Source of the DNA: Hylemonella gracilis ATCC 19624
Lineage (GTDB): Bacteria; Pseudomonadota; Gammaproteobacteria; Burkholderiales; Burkholderiaceae_C
Direction: 5' to 3'
DNA length: 64,000 nucleotides
Assembly (NCBI RefSeq): GCF_000211835.1
Contig: NZ_AEGR01000060.1
Location: 51,349 to 115,348, forward strand
The translations under genes and the position numbers were made by a program. The notes beneath the pieces are model-generated. The model ran no database searches, was not told where the DNA came from, and worked only from the letters and a program-made list of their open reading frames with translations. Position 1 is the stretch's first letter; each line of letters opens with the position of its first letter. Shown in pieces: positions 1-8,214 of the stretch.

Positions 1-603
1 GCCGGTCGCGAAACGCTTCAACCCATCTGCGAGCAGGCCGGCCACGCGTGCATAGTCGGTTTTGATTTCGTAGCTCGGGTCGCACAGCAGCAGGGCGCGG
101 CGTGAGGGTGGCGGCAGAAATTGGTTCACGCAACCGAAGCCGTCTTCCCTCAGCACGGCAATCTGTCGCTCCGCGTTCAGTTGGGCGATGTTGGCCGCCA
201 GTGCCTTACCGTCGGTCGGATGCAGCTCAAAAAGCTTGAGCCGGTCCTGCTCGCGCAGCAGGCGATGCAGGACGAAGGGGGAGCCTGGGTAGACCTTGGG
301 GGTGCTGGATTGCGCATAAGCCGCGCCCGGATTGAACTCACCAATCAGTGCCAAGTAATGCCGAAAAATTTCCGGGAGTGAGTCCACGCCAACATTCATC
401 AGTTTGGCAATGCCGAAGGCAGCCTCGCCACTGGTTTGGGCGTAATCCCCATCCAGTCGGTACAAGCCCGCCCCGGCATGGGTGTCGATCACCGTGAGCG
501 CGGTCTCTTTCTGGGTCAAATGACGCGTGATCGCGATCAAGATGCTGTGTTTGAGGACGTCGGCGTGGTTGCCGGCATGGAAGGCGTGGCGGTAGCTGAA
601 CAT
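1..603 (-). CDS. rlmJ: 23S rRNA (adenine2030-N6)-methyltransferase RlmJ, partial
   Basis: RlmJ methylates N6 of A2030 in 23S rRNA using S-adenosylmethionine. The reverse-strand reading frame opens at 603 with MFSYRHAFHAGNHADVLKH, the family's conserved N-terminal signature. Further in come THAGAGLY (the SAM-binding glycine-rich stretch) and LLCDPSYE, which matches the catalytic DPP(Y/F)E loop with S in place of the second P. The 201 codons visible are open to the window edge, so the C-terminus is missing; the family is usually about 280 residues. The start is chosen because the signature begins there and a GGGTGG purine run precedes it. It is divergent from rplM, with 223 bp between them. Confidence 0.93.
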   Translation of the reverse strand, partial: MFSYRHAFHAGNHADVLKHSILIAITRHLTQKETALTVIDTHAGAGLYRLDGDYAQTSGEAAFGIAKLMNVGVDSLPEIFRHYLALIGEFNPGAAYAQSSTPKVYPGSPFVLHRLLREQDRLKLFELHPTDGKALAANIAQLNAERQIAVLREDGFGCVNQFLPPPSRRALLLCDPSYEIKTDYARVAGLLADGLKRFATG

Positions 604-642
604 GGCCACCCGATGTTAACTGCCTGGCGCTCTCGGAATTTG

Positions 643-648
643 TATAAT
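643..648 (+). promoter_or_regulatory. -10 box of the rplM-rpsI promoter
   Basis: A perfect TATAAT lies 178 nt before the L13 start, in the divergent gap with rlmJ. No good -35 hexamer stands 16-18 bp upstream. The transcript would carry a leader of about 170 nt, which is common for ribosomal protein operons, but I see no recognisable L13-binding mimic in it. Confidence 0.6.
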
Positions 649-826
649 GGCAGGCTTCGCAGCGCTTTTGTGGCCCCGCGGCGAAGGCTGTCGATGCAAA
701 GCCTGCGCACCTCAAGGTGTTCATGTTGACGCATCGGCTCAGACATCACCACCTAAGAGGCTCCCGAAAGAGGAGCACCGACCGTGGAAAAGGGCCCGCC
801 AAACCATCCTCCAAGAGAGAAAACTC

Positions 827-1255
827 ATGACTACGTTCAGCGCCAAGCCCGCTGACGTGACGCACGAGTGGTTTGTGATTGACGCCACCGATAAGGTGCT
901 CGGACGTGTCGCCAGCGAAGTGGCACTCCGTCTGCGCGGCAAGCACAAGGCCATTTACACGCCTCACGTCGATACCGGTGATTTCATTGTTGTCATCAAC
1001 GCTGCAAAGCTGAAGGTGACCGGCACGAAGTCGCTCGACAAGATTTATTACCGTCACTCGGGCTACCCGGGCGGCATCACCGCCACCAACTTCCGTGATT
1101 CGCAGGCCAAGCATCCTGGCCGCGCGCTCGAGAAGGCCGTCAAGGGCATGCTGCCCAAGGGCCCGCTGGGCTACGCCATGATCAAGAAGCTCAAGGTCTA
1201 TGGCGGCGCCGAGCATCCGCACAGCGCGCAGCAACCCAAGCCGCTGGCCATCTGA
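827..1255 (+). CDS. rplM: 50S ribosomal protein L13
   Basis: L13 is an early-assembly protein of the large ribosomal subunit. The 142-residue product has the usual bacterial length and motifs: [19 protein letters not shown] near the N-terminus, YRHSGYPGG in the middle, and GMLPKGPLG followed by [16 protein letters not shown] at the end. The start at 827 is preceded by an AGAGAG purine run. An in-frame upstream extension to 647 is not conserved and holds the promoter, so it is rejected. rpsI follows 11 nt later in the universal L13-S9 operon. Confidence 0.98.
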   Translation: MTTFSAKPADVTHEWFVIDATDKVLGRVASEVALRLRGKHKAIYTPHVDTGDFIVVINAAKLKVTGTKSLDKIYYRHSGYPGGITATNFRDSQAKHPGRALEKAVKGMLPKGPLGYAMIKKLKVYGGAEHPHSAQQPKPLAI

Positions 1256-1266
1256 AGGAGTCCGAA

Positions 1267-1659
1267 ATGATTGGTGAATGGAACAATGGCACGGGCCGTC
1301 GCAAGTCCAGCGTCGCGCGCGTGTTCCTGAAGAAGGGCTCCGGCAAGATCACGGTCAATGGCAAGGACATCGCCGAGTACTTCGGCCGTGAAACCTCCAT
1401 CATGATCGCGAAGCAGCCCCTGGTGCTGACCAACCATGTCGAGACCTTCGACATCCAGGTCAATGTGCACGGCGGCGGCGAATCCGGCCAAGCTGGCGCG
1501 ACGCGTCACGGCATCACCCGTGCGCTGATCGACTATGACGCGGCGCTGAAGCCCGCCTTGTCGCAAGCTGGTTTCGTGACGCGCGATGCGCGCGAAGTCG
1601 AGCGCAAGAAGGTCGGTCTGCACTCCGCGCGTCGTCGCAAGCAGTTCAGCAAGCGCTGA
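1267..1659 (+). CDS. rpsI: 30S ribosomal protein S9
   Basis: S9 is a small-subunit protein whose basic C-terminal tail reaches the P-site tRNA. The 130-residue product opens with [13 protein letters not shown], has [19 protein letters not shown] in the centre and ends in the conserved [11 protein letters not shown] tail. It sits 11 nt after rplM with its own purine-rich GAAGGAG ribosome-binding site, so translation from a shared mRNA is expected. Confidence 0.98.
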   Translation: MIGEWNNGTGRRKSSVARVFLKKGSGKITVNGKDIAEYFGRETSIMIAKQPLVLTNHVETFDIQVNVHGGGESGQAGATRHGITRALIDYDAALKPALSQAGFVTRDAREVERKKVGLHSARRRKQFSKR

Positions 1660-1826
1660 TCCGCATCGTGTCCTGCCTATGCCCCCATCCCTATGTGGGG
1701 TTGGCGTCGGTGGGAACATGATGAGCGCAGTTGTCAGAGCCGTATGCCCATGGATGATCTCGTCTCCACAGTGGATGTCGGGGTCGGTCATGCGTGTGTC
1801 ATGAGCCTGACAATCTGTTGCAATCT

Positions 1827-1861
1827 AAAGGCCGCCCGGGCTTCGATCCGGCGGCCTTTTT
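1827..1861 (+). terminator. Rho-independent terminator after rplM-rpsI
   Basis: The arms AAAGGCCGCC (1827-1836) and GGCGGCCTTT (1850-1859) pair perfectly around a 13-nt loop, and the run of five T follows directly. It lies about 170 nt after the S9 stop and just before the next gene, so it separates the ribosomal operon from the envelope genes. I saw nothing else in 1660-1826. Confidence 0.85.
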
Positions 1862-1890
1862 CTTTGCGCGGCTGCTAGACTTTTCCCCCT

Positions 1891-2631
1891 ATGCGAATGC
1901 GTCTGCTACTTCGGCGTCTGACGGTGAGCGCACCGCGCATGTCCGTGCGCAGCTCACTGCCCTGGCCTCTGCGTTGGGTGATTGCCGCTGTGACGTTCGG
2001 CTTCTGCGCCGCCATCGGCCTGTGGGCTTTCGAGTTCGGTCGCGACATCGCTGGCATCGAAGGCGGCAGCGCGGGCTACGTGGAGAAACTGGAGCAGCAG
2101 CTCTCCGAGTTGCGCGGCCAAGCCCGCTCCATGAAAGACGAGCGTGACGAGGCGCTGGCCAAGGCGAACACGGCCTCCACCCTGATGGCGGCCGAGCAGG
2201 CCGCTCAGGAGCGTCTGTCCGAACTCAACAGGCAGCTGGAGGCGGATAATCAGCGCTTGCGCGATGATCTGGGTTTCTTCGAGCGTCTGATCCCAACGGA
2301 AGGCGGGTCTGAATCTCTCGCGATTCGCGGACTGCAAGCCGTCGTGCAGCAAGACGGTCAGGGGCAGCAGGTCAAATGGCAGGTGCTGGTGATTCAGCCC
2401 CAGAAAAACGCGCGGGAGTTCAGCGGTCAGTTGGAAGTTCAGTTCATCGGCGTGCAGTCAGGGCGGCCGTGGTCGGCGCCCTTGCCGCAAGGTCCGCAGC
2501 CTATCCGCTTGCGTCAATACGCACGCGCCGAGGGAACCTTCCAATTGCCTCCAGACACCGAGATCAGGAGCATTAGCGCGAAGGTCATGCAGGGCGACGC
2601 GGTGCGCGCGGAGCAGTCAGTCAAGTTGTAA
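1891..2631 (+). CDS. DUF6776-like inner-membrane coiled-coil protein
   Basis: Function is unknown. The 246-residue product has one transmembrane helix at about residues 29-49, then a long heptad-like coiled coil (about 60-130) rich in E, Q, L and A. A compact C-terminal part follows, with WQVLVIQPQKNAREFSG and a LPPDTEIRSISAKVM strand-rich stretch. This anchor plus periplasmic coiled-coil layout matches the small family that precedes bactofilin genes in Burkholderiales, so a cell-shape or division role is plausible but inferred. The start at 1891 is the first ATG after the terminator; the ATG at 1897 is equally possible. Confidence 0.75.
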   Translation: MRMRLLLRRLTVSAPRMSVRSSLPWPLRWVIAAVTFGFCAAIGLWAFEFGRDIAGIEGGSAGYVEKLEQQLSELRGQARSMKDERDEALAKANTASTLMAAEQAAQERLSELNRQLEADNQRLRDDLGFFERLIPTEGGSESLAIRGLQAVVQQDGQGQQVKWQVLVIQPQKNAREFSGQLEVQFIGVQSGRPWSAPLPQGPQPIRLRQYARAEGTFQLPPDTEIRSISAKVMQGDAVRAEQSVKL

Positions 2632-2701
2632 TCTGAATTAGCAAGGATGTGGCCGCGCGGTGCGCGTCTCATGCCGAGTTTCTGAGTAGAAAGTTGTTCC
2701 C

Positions 2702-3100
2702 ATGTTCAGCAAGCAAAAACCCCCGGCCATCCGCAGCTTGATTGCCGACGGAAATCACATCGAAGGTCATGTGCACTTTCGCGACGGTCTGCGCGTGGAC
2801 GGCACCATCGTCGGCAACGTGCGTGCCCGCGAGGAAGACAGCAGCATCCTGGTGATCTCTGAAACCGCGTCCATCCTCGGCGAGGTGCACGCGGATCACG
2901 TGATCGTCAACGGCACGATCAAGGGCCCGGTCTATGCCCGTCAGATGCTGGAGCTGCAGCCCAAGGCGCGCATCGAAGGCGATGTGTTCTACACCGCCCT
3001 GGAAATGCACCAGGGGGCGATCATCGCCGGCCTGCTGCGTCCCACGCCCTCCATGCTCGAAGACAAGCCTGCCCTCAAGCTGGCCGCCACCGGCAACTGA
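2702..3100 (+). CDS. Bactofilin-family polymer-forming cytoskeletal protein
   Basis: Bactofilins self-assemble without nucleotide into filaments that scaffold cell-wall enzymes. The 132-residue product has the beta-helix core typical of the family, seen as repeated short strands: IEGHVHFRDGLRVDGTIVGN, ILGEVHADHVIVNGTIKG and ARIEGDVFYTALEMHQGAIIAG. Short polar tails flank the core. The length is normal. It follows the DUF6776-like gene by 70 nt and precedes erpA; the pairing with a membrane coiled-coil protein suggests an envelope-linked filament. Confidence 0.93.
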   Translation: MFSKQKPPAIRSLIADGNHIEGHVHFRDGLRVDGTIVGNVRAREEDSSILVISETASILGEVHADHVIVNGTIKGPVYARQMLELQPKARIEGDVFYTALEMHQGAIIAGLLRPTPSMLEDKPALKLAATGN

Positions 3101-3269
3101 GCCGCTGGCATCTGAGTGATCGGTTCCTGCTGAGCGCAGGCCACCGCGCACAGCCTCGGAAGGCTTCGCCAGCGGTGTGGGTTTGCGTCTCGGGCGCCGC
3201 CGGGAGTGATCGTTGGGTGTACCATCTCAGCCCTGTTACTGAACAACTTCCTGTCTGAAGGAGTTTTCC

Positions 3270-3647
3270 ATGAGCGCTGTTGCCGAATCCGTCCAAACCG
3301 ATGCCGTGAGCGAGATGCCCGCGCCGATCCTCTTCACCGACAGCGCGGCGGCCAAAGTCGCTGATCTGATCGCCGAGGAAGGCAATCCGGATTTGAAGCT
3401 GCGCGTATTCGTCCAGGGTGGCGGTTGTTCCGGCTTCCAGTACGGCTTCACCTTCGACGAAGTGGCCAACGAAGACGACACCACGATGACCAAGAACGGT
3501 GTGTCCCTGCTGATCGATGCGATGAGCTACCAGTACCTGGTGGGGGCCGAGATCGATTACAAGGAAGACCTGCAAGGCGCGCAGTTCGTGATCAAGAATC
3601 CGAACGCCACCACCACCTGCGGTTGCGGATCGAGCTTCTCCGCGTGA
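3270..3647 (+). CDS. erpA: Iron-sulfur cluster insertion protein ErpA
   Basis: ErpA is an A-type carrier that delivers [4Fe-4S] or [2Fe-2S] clusters to apo-proteins, including isoprenoid-synthesis enzymes. The 125-residue product has the HesB fold and the three conserved cysteines: one in [11 protein letters not shown] and two in the C-terminal [10 protein letters not shown] (C-G-C). It starts with MSAVAES after the ribosome-binding site GAAGGAG. A C9 homopolymer and a terminator follow the stop. Confidence 0.96.
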   Translation: MSAVAESVQTDAVSEMPAPILFTDSAAAKVADLIAEEGNPDLKLRVFVQGGGCSGFQYGFTFDEVANEDDTTMTKNGVSLLIDAMSYQYLVGAEIDYKEDLQGAQFVIKNPNATTTCGCGSSFSA

Positions 3648-3650
3648 GTA

Positions 3651-3659
3651 CCCCCCCCC
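3651..3659. repeat. C9 mononucleotide tract after erpA
   Basis: Nine consecutive C lie 4 nt past the erpA stop, before the terminator. It is noncoding on the + strand, so slippage would not alter ErpA. Confidence 0.9.
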
Positions 3660-3673
3660 GCCGCTGACATGCA

Positions 3674-3696
3674 AGGCCACCTCCGGGTGGCTTTTT
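3674..3696 (+). terminator. Rho-independent terminator after erpA
   Basis: The arms GCCACC (3676-3681) and GGTGGC (3686-3691) flank a TCCG loop and are followed by a T5 run. It ends the bactofilin-erpA transcription unit. Confidence 0.85.
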
Positions 3697-3748
3697 GCTT
3701 TTGGCTCGATGGCGCAGCGGCTTCTCTCCTTTTCCTGGTTTTAACTCC

Positions 3749-5188
3749 ATGAGCACTGTCACTCCTGCTGCCGCTCCCAAGGAAGCGGAACTGCGCGCCC
3801 TGCTGTGGCTGGTGGCGGTGGGGTTCTTCATGCAGACGCTGGATGCCACCATCGTCAATACCGCGCTGCCCGCGATGGCACGGAGCTTGGGTGAAAGCCC
3901 CTTGCGCATGCAGTCCGTGGTCGTGGCCTATTCGCTGACCATGGCGATGTTGATCCCGGCCTCAGGTTGGCTGGCGGACCGCTTTGGATTGCGCCCGGTG
4001 TTCCTGAGCGCCATCGTGCTCTTTTCCGCCGGATCGCTGCTGTGCGCGATGGCCAACAGCCTGAGTCTGTTGGTGGCCGCGCGCGTGCTGCAAGGTCTGG
4101 GCGGGGCGCTGCTGCTGCCGGTGGGCCGGCTCGCGGTGCTCAAGACCTTCCCGCGCGAGCGCTTTCTGCAAGCCATGAGCTTCGTGGCCATTCCTGGGCT
4201 CATCGGCCCGCTGATCGGCCCCACGCTGGGCGGCTGGATCGTGGAGGCGGCGACCTGGCACTGGATTTTCTTGATCAATTTGCCCGTGGGCCTGCTCGGC
4301 GGTCTGGCGACCTTGCGCTATATGCCCGTGGAGCGCAACGCGGCATTGGCCGGTTTCGATTTGACCGGCTACCTCCTGCTGGCTTTCGGGATGGTGACCC
4401 TTTCCCTTGCGCTGGACGGCCTCTCCGGCTTGGGTCTGCGCCAAGCCGGTGTGCTGGTCTTGATGATCTTCGGTCTGGCCAGTCTGACGGCTTATTGGAT
4501 GCACGCCTTGCGCCACCCCGACCCGCTGTTTTCTCCCCACCTGTTTGGCGTGGCCTCCTTGCGCATAGGGCTGCTGGGCAATCTGTTCTCGCGCCTGGGC
4601 AGCGCTTGCATGCCCTTGATGATTCCGCTGCTGATGCAGGTCACGATGGGCTACTCGCCCTTGCAGGCGGGTTTGATGATGCTGCCCGTCACCCTCGCGA
4701 GCATGGTGATGAAGCGCCCCGGCACTTGGCTGCTCACGCGTTTCGGTTACCGCCGTGTGCTCGTGTGCAACACCTTGCTGGTTGGCCTGGCGACCGCAAG
4801 TTTCGCGATGACCACCCTCGACCAACCTGTGTGGCTGCGCGTGGTCCAACTCATGGCGTTTGGCGCGGTCAACTCCATGCAGTTCACGGCCATGAACACA
4901 CTCACCCTCAAGGATTTGGGCCCCGCCATGGCCAGCAGTGGCAACAGTCTGCTGTCGATGGTGCAGATGCTGGCCATGGGCATGGGTGTGGCCGCCGCAG
5001 GGGCTGTGCTGGCGGCGTTCACCGGCTATTTCGGCCCCGTGGAAGCAGCGGCTGCCCTGCCGGCGTTTCGCGGTACTTTCGTCTGCATGGGGCTCATCAC
5101 CATCGCCTCGGCGGCGATCTTCTGGCAGCTGTCTGACTTGGAAGCGCCCGCTGCCCGGGCCCGGCACGAACCTGCGGAGATGGAGTAG
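3749..5188 (+). CDS. MFS multidrug exporter, DHA2 family, MdtD-like
   Basis: Proton-driven drug exporter of the inner membrane. The 479-residue product has about 14 hydrophobic segments, as expected for DHA2. The first helix carries LDATIVNTALPAMARSLGES, the DHA2 signature, and closely resembles E. coli MdtD. GWLADRFG gives the loop 2-3 motif, and IPGLIGPLIGPTLGGW gives antiporter motif C in helix 5. The start at 3749 is preferred over the in-frame 3695 start because the 18 extra residues overlap the erpA terminator and are not family-like. It stands alone, convergent with anmK, so its substrate is unknown. Confidence 0.9.
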   Translation: MSTVTPAAAPKEAELRALLWLVAVGFFMQTLDATIVNTALPAMARSLGESPLRMQSVVVAYSLTMAMLIPASGWLADRFGLRPVFLSAIVLFSAGSLLCAMANSLSLLVAARVLQGLGGALLLPVGRLAVLKTFPRERFLQAMSFVAIPGLIGPLIGPTLGGWIVEAATWHWIFLINLPVGLLGGLATLRYMPVERNAALAGFDLTGYLLLAFGMVTLSLALDGLSGLGLRQAGVLVLMIFGLASLTAYWMHALRHPDPLFSPHLFGVASLRIGLLGNLFSRLGSACMPLMIPLLMQVTMGYSPLQAGLMMLPVTLASMVMKRPGTWLLTRFGYRRVLVCNTLLVGLATASFAMTTLDQPVWLRVVQLMAFGAVNSMQFTAMNTLTLKDLGPAMASSGNSLLSMVQMLAMGMGVAAAGAVLAAFTGYFGPVEAAAALPAFRGTFVCMGLITIASAAIFWQLSDLEAPAARARHEPAEME

Positions 5189-5243
5189 GGGCGCATGCGC
5201 TGAGCGCCTAGGTGCCACGGAGTGTTTCCCGAGGGCGGGGGCG

Positions 5244-6386
5244 TCAAACCGGGTAAATGGCCCCCAGCACGCGCGCATGCCGCGCACCGGTGACACGCGT
5301 GACATTGCCAGTTTCACCGGCCAAGCATTGACGCGCCAGCCAGGCAAAAGCCGCTGCTTCCACCTGGAGGGGCGGTAGGCCCGCGGATTGCGTGCTGGTG
5401 ACGGTCGTTCCGGGCAGTCGGTCACGTAGACGCCGCATGAGGTCGTCGTTCAACGCGCCGCCACCACAAACGTACAGGGTATGGCAGGCTGGTGCATGTC
5501 GCCGCAGATCCGTGGCGCAGGTGAGTGCCGTCAGCTCGCTCAAGGTCGCTTGCACATCCACGGGCGCGATCTGCGGATGTCGTGCCAGCCGCGACCGCAG
5601 CCAATCGGCATGGAACAGGTCGCGGCCCGTGCTTTTCGGGGGGGCGAGCCGGAAAAAGGGTTCGTCCAGCAGATCCCGCAGCAAGGCATCGTGGACTTGT
5701 CCGCTGGCGGCCCAGCGACCCCCAGCGTCATAAGGCTGGCCTTGATGCAACTGACACCAGGCGTCGAGCAGGGCATTGCCTGGCCCGCAGTCGAACCCTC
5801 CCACGGTGTCGGCCTCCAGCAGGCTGAGGTTGCTCATGCCGCCAATATTGAGCACCGCCACCGACTCACCAGAATCAGGTGCTGGGCCAAAAACCGCGCG
5901 ATGGAAAGCCGGCACCAGCGGTGCGCCCTGCCCCCCCGCGGCGACGTCACGGCTGCGGAAGTCCGCCACCACCGTGATGCCCGTCAGTTCGACCAGCAGC
6001 GCTGGGTTGTTGAGTTGCAGGGTGTAGCCCGTGCCGCCGGCGCCTTCGTGACGGGAGCCGGGTTGATGGCGCACGGTCTGGCCATGCGCGCCGATGGCCC
6101 GCACCGCTGTCGGGGCCACACCAGAGCGCTGCAACAAGTCTTCCACCACGGCTGCGTAGACCCGCACCAAGCGGTTCGCGGCCAATGCGGCACGGTGTAG
6201 TTCATCCCGTCCTTCGGGGGTGTTCAGCGCGAGCAACTCGGCGGCCAGCGCATCGGGCAGCGGGTGCGCCGCGTGGTGCAAGACGCGAACCGCGTTCTTG
6301 CCGGGTTGGGCCGTGATCTCGGCCAGCACGCCGTCCACGCCGTCGAGCGAAGTGCCTGACATCAGGCCGATGAACAGAGAACTCAT
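5244..6386 (-). CDS. anmK: Anhydro-N-acetylmuramic acid kinase
   Basis: AnmK phosphorylates and opens 1,6-anhydro-MurNAc to MurNAc-6-phosphate during peptidoglycan recycling in the cytoplasm. The 380-residue product opens with LFIGLMSGTSLDGVDGVLAE, the ATP-binding signature. It then shows GAHGQTVRHQPG, DFRSRDVAAGGQGAPLVPAFH, NIGGMSNLS and FDCGPGNALLD, all conserved in the family. The in-frame ATG at 6386 puts the signature at residue 4; a longer opening to 6515 runs into the M23 peptidase gene. It lies 22 nt after that peptidase gene, so cell-wall turnover and recycling are coupled. Confidence 0.96.
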   Translation of the reverse strand: MSSLFIGLMSGTSLDGVDGVLAEITAQPGKNAVRVLHHAAHPLPDALAAELLALNTPEGRDELHRAALAANRLVRVYAAVVEDLLQRSGVAPTAVRAIGAHGQTVRHQPGSRHEGAGGTGYTLQLNNPALLVELTGITVVADFRSRDVAAGGQGAPLVPAFHRAVFGPAPDSGESVAVLNIGGMSNLSLLEADTVGGFDCGPGNALLDAWCQLHQGQPYDAGGRWAASGQVHDALLRDLLDEPFFRLAPPKSTGRDLFHADWLRSRLARHPQIAPVDVQATLSELTALTCATDLRRHAPACHTLYVCGGGALNDDLMRRLRDRLPGTTVTSTQSAGLPPLQVEAAAFAWLARQCLAGETGNVTRVTGARHARVLGAIYPV

Positions 6387-6408
6387 GAGAAGAAAGTGGC
6401 AGTTGGGC

Positions 6409-7893
6409 TCAACGCGAGGCCAGCAGCTGGGCGGAAGCCAATTGCCGACGGGCCTGTAGCGCGACTTGATCGAAGGCGGGCCGGTTCGCCGCGGACACCG
6501 GCGGCGCCGCTTCACTGCGGCGCACGATCAGCAGCGGGTTCTGGTGCTGACCGTTGATGCGGAACTCGTAATGCAGGTGCGGGCCCGTGGCCCAGCCGGT
6601 GGCGCCACTGGCCGCGAGGGTCTGGCCTTGCGCGATGCGCTGGCCATGCCGCACCAAGATGCGACTGAGGTGAGCGTACAGAGTCTGGTGTCCGTTGCGG
6701 TGCCGCAGGATCACCACCTTGCCGTAGCCGCCTTGCTCGCCCGCGAATTCCACCACCCCGTCGCCCACGGCCCGCACCGGCGTGCCGATGGGTGCGGCGT
6801 AGTCCACGCCAAGGTGCGCGCGCCAGGTCTTGAGGATGGGATGAAAGCGCATGCGAAAACCACTGGTCACGCGCGAGAAGGCCAGTGGCGACGCCAGGTA
6901 AGCGCGCTTGAGGCTTTGGCCGTCCAGGCTGTAGTAACCGCTGCGTCCGTTGGTCTGGGTCGGCTGTCCCACGACGAGCAGCTCCGGCTGGTCAGTGTTC
7001 GGCTCGGTGAACCAGACCGCCTGGTAGGCCTTGCCGGCATTGATGAACTCGGCGCTCAGCACCCGGCCCGCGCGCAGAGGCTCCCCGTCGCCCTCCAGCA
7101 TTTCATAGACCACGGCGTAGCGATCGCCCTCTCGAAGGTCGCTGTGGAAGTCGATGTCGGCGGAGAAGATTTCCGCCAGCTGCACGGCCACGGCGTCTGG
7201 AATCCCGGCCTGATCGGTCGAGGCGAAGAGCGAGCTGTCGATGACGCCGCTGGCCATGCGCAGCGAGGCCGTGAGCATGGCTTTTTCCAGGCGGGAGCTG
7301 AAGCCATCGCCTGATCGCTCGATGATCAGGCGCTCGAAGCTGCCATCGTCGCTGGGGCTCCAGCGCGCGGTCAACTTCAGCAAGGTATTGCGTTCGCTGG
7401 CTTCCACGCTCAGCAGTCGGCCCGTGCGTCCCAGCAGGTGACGGTGCGTGAGGATGTCCCGTTTCAGAAAGGCGGCGGCTTGCGTGTCGTGAATGCCCAG
7501 GCGGTGCAGCAGGCCTTCGGCCGTGTCTTGGGCCCGCGACAGCTCGGAGCGATAAACGCTGAAACGGTGCCCGTCAACCCGTTGCGAAGGGCCCGCTGTC
7601 GACTCGTCAAGGGGCGCTGGCGCAGGGGCTGCAAAGGGCGAGACAAAAGGCAGGGCTTGGACTTCGGCGGTGACCTGCTGCACGGGCAGCCGAGCCGGAT
7701 CAGGTGCCAAGGACACCACCACCGCCGCCACCGCGTAAGCACCAGCGCCCAGACCCAGCGCGGCCAGGCTCACCGCGAGGGCCACTGGCGCCCAGCGCCG
7801 CTGCGAGTCTTGCGTCCAACGGCCGCGCGTCAGCCGCGCGCGGGCACGCAAGGAACGCGGTAGGCGCTGGAGCATGGAGAGCAGGACGGACAT
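6409..7893 (-). CDS. M23-family murein endopeptidase, membrane-anchored
   Basis: Zinc metallopeptidase that cuts peptidoglycan crosslinks, or an activator of amidases if inactive. The 494-residue product has a signal-anchor helix at about residues 35-60, a long periplasmic region similar to MepM-type proteins, and a C-terminal M23 (LytM) domain. The zinc-ligand motifs look intact: HLGVDYAAPIGTPV gives HxxxD and GPHLHYEFRING gives HxH. A mostly beta segment with a DGRSGYYSLDGQSLKRAYL-type sequence precedes the catalytic domain. It is the first gene of a two-gene unit with anmK and is divergent from tyrS. Confidence 0.92.
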   Translation of the reverse strand: MSVLLSMLQRLPRSLRARARLTRGRWTQDSQRRWAPVALAVSLAALGLGAGAYAVAAVVVSLAPDPARLPVQQVTAEVQALPFVSPFAAPAPAPLDESTAGPSQRVDGHRFSVYRSELSRAQDTAEGLLHRLGIHDTQAAAFLKRDILTHRHLLGRTGRLLSVEASERNTLLKLTARWSPSDDGSFERLIIERSGDGFSSRLEKAMLTASLRMASGVIDSSLFASTDQAGIPDAVAVQLAEIFSADIDFHSDLREGDRYAVVYEMLEGDGEPLRAGRVLSAEFINAGKAYQAVWFTEPNTDQPELLVVGQPTQTNGRSGYYSLDGQSLKRAYLASPLAFSRVTSGFRMRFHPILKTWRAHLGVDYAAPIGTPVRAVGDGVVEFAGEQGGYGKVVILRHRNGHQTLYAHLSRILVRHGQRIAQGQTLAASGATGWATGPHLHYEFRINGQHQNPLLIVRRSEAAPPVSAANRPAFDQVALQARRQLASAQLLASR

Positions 7894-8214
7894 CGGGGAC
7901 GCAATGACTGGACGAGGGCTATGGGATGGTTGCCATTAAATGGTCGCTATTGGATGCGGATGCGGATGCGTACGACTAGGCCGGATGGGCAGGCGCGTTT
8001 GCAGAAGCTCGCAAAGGTCGGGCCGGTCTCTGACCGGCGCGGTCGATCCGGCTCCGGGGTGCCGCCGCCAGGCTGAGGCGCGAGCGTGCGGCACGTAAAA
8101 TCGGCCGCTTCGACGGTCTGCCCTTTTTCCATTCTCGGGCCCGCCGTCGCGAGCTCCAGTTTGGCGCGCGACGAGTATATCGGTCCCTTTGGAACGGGCT
8201 GTAGAAAAATCCTT
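7894..8214. other. 321-bp divergent gap between M23 peptidase and tyrS
   Basis: No gene is supported here. The gap holds a short tandem repeat of GGATGC (three copies plus part of a fourth, about 7952-7970) and a likely tyrS -10 box at 8096-8101. A reverse-strand frame crosses the whole gap, but it is the antisense of tyrS and has no family features. Confidence 0.7.
8096..8101 (+). promoter_or_regulatory. Candidate tyrS -10 box
   Basis: TAAAATCGGCC resembles the other -10 boxes in this window (A/T hexamer followed by a CGGC-like stretch). It lies 114 nt before the tyrS start. No clear -35 or T-box-like structure was recognised. Confidence 0.4.

Noticed and set aside
1660..1826. Small gene after rpsI
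   Set aside because: Short frames here have no ribosome-binding site or recognisable sequence.
3962..5425. Long reverse-strand open frame across the MFS gene
   Set aside because: It is the antisense of a clear 14-helix exporter. Its protein is Gln/His/Arg-rich with no motif, typical of antisense frames in GC-rich DNA. Similar antisense frames at 20754-22877 and 46651-49002 were rejected for the same reason.
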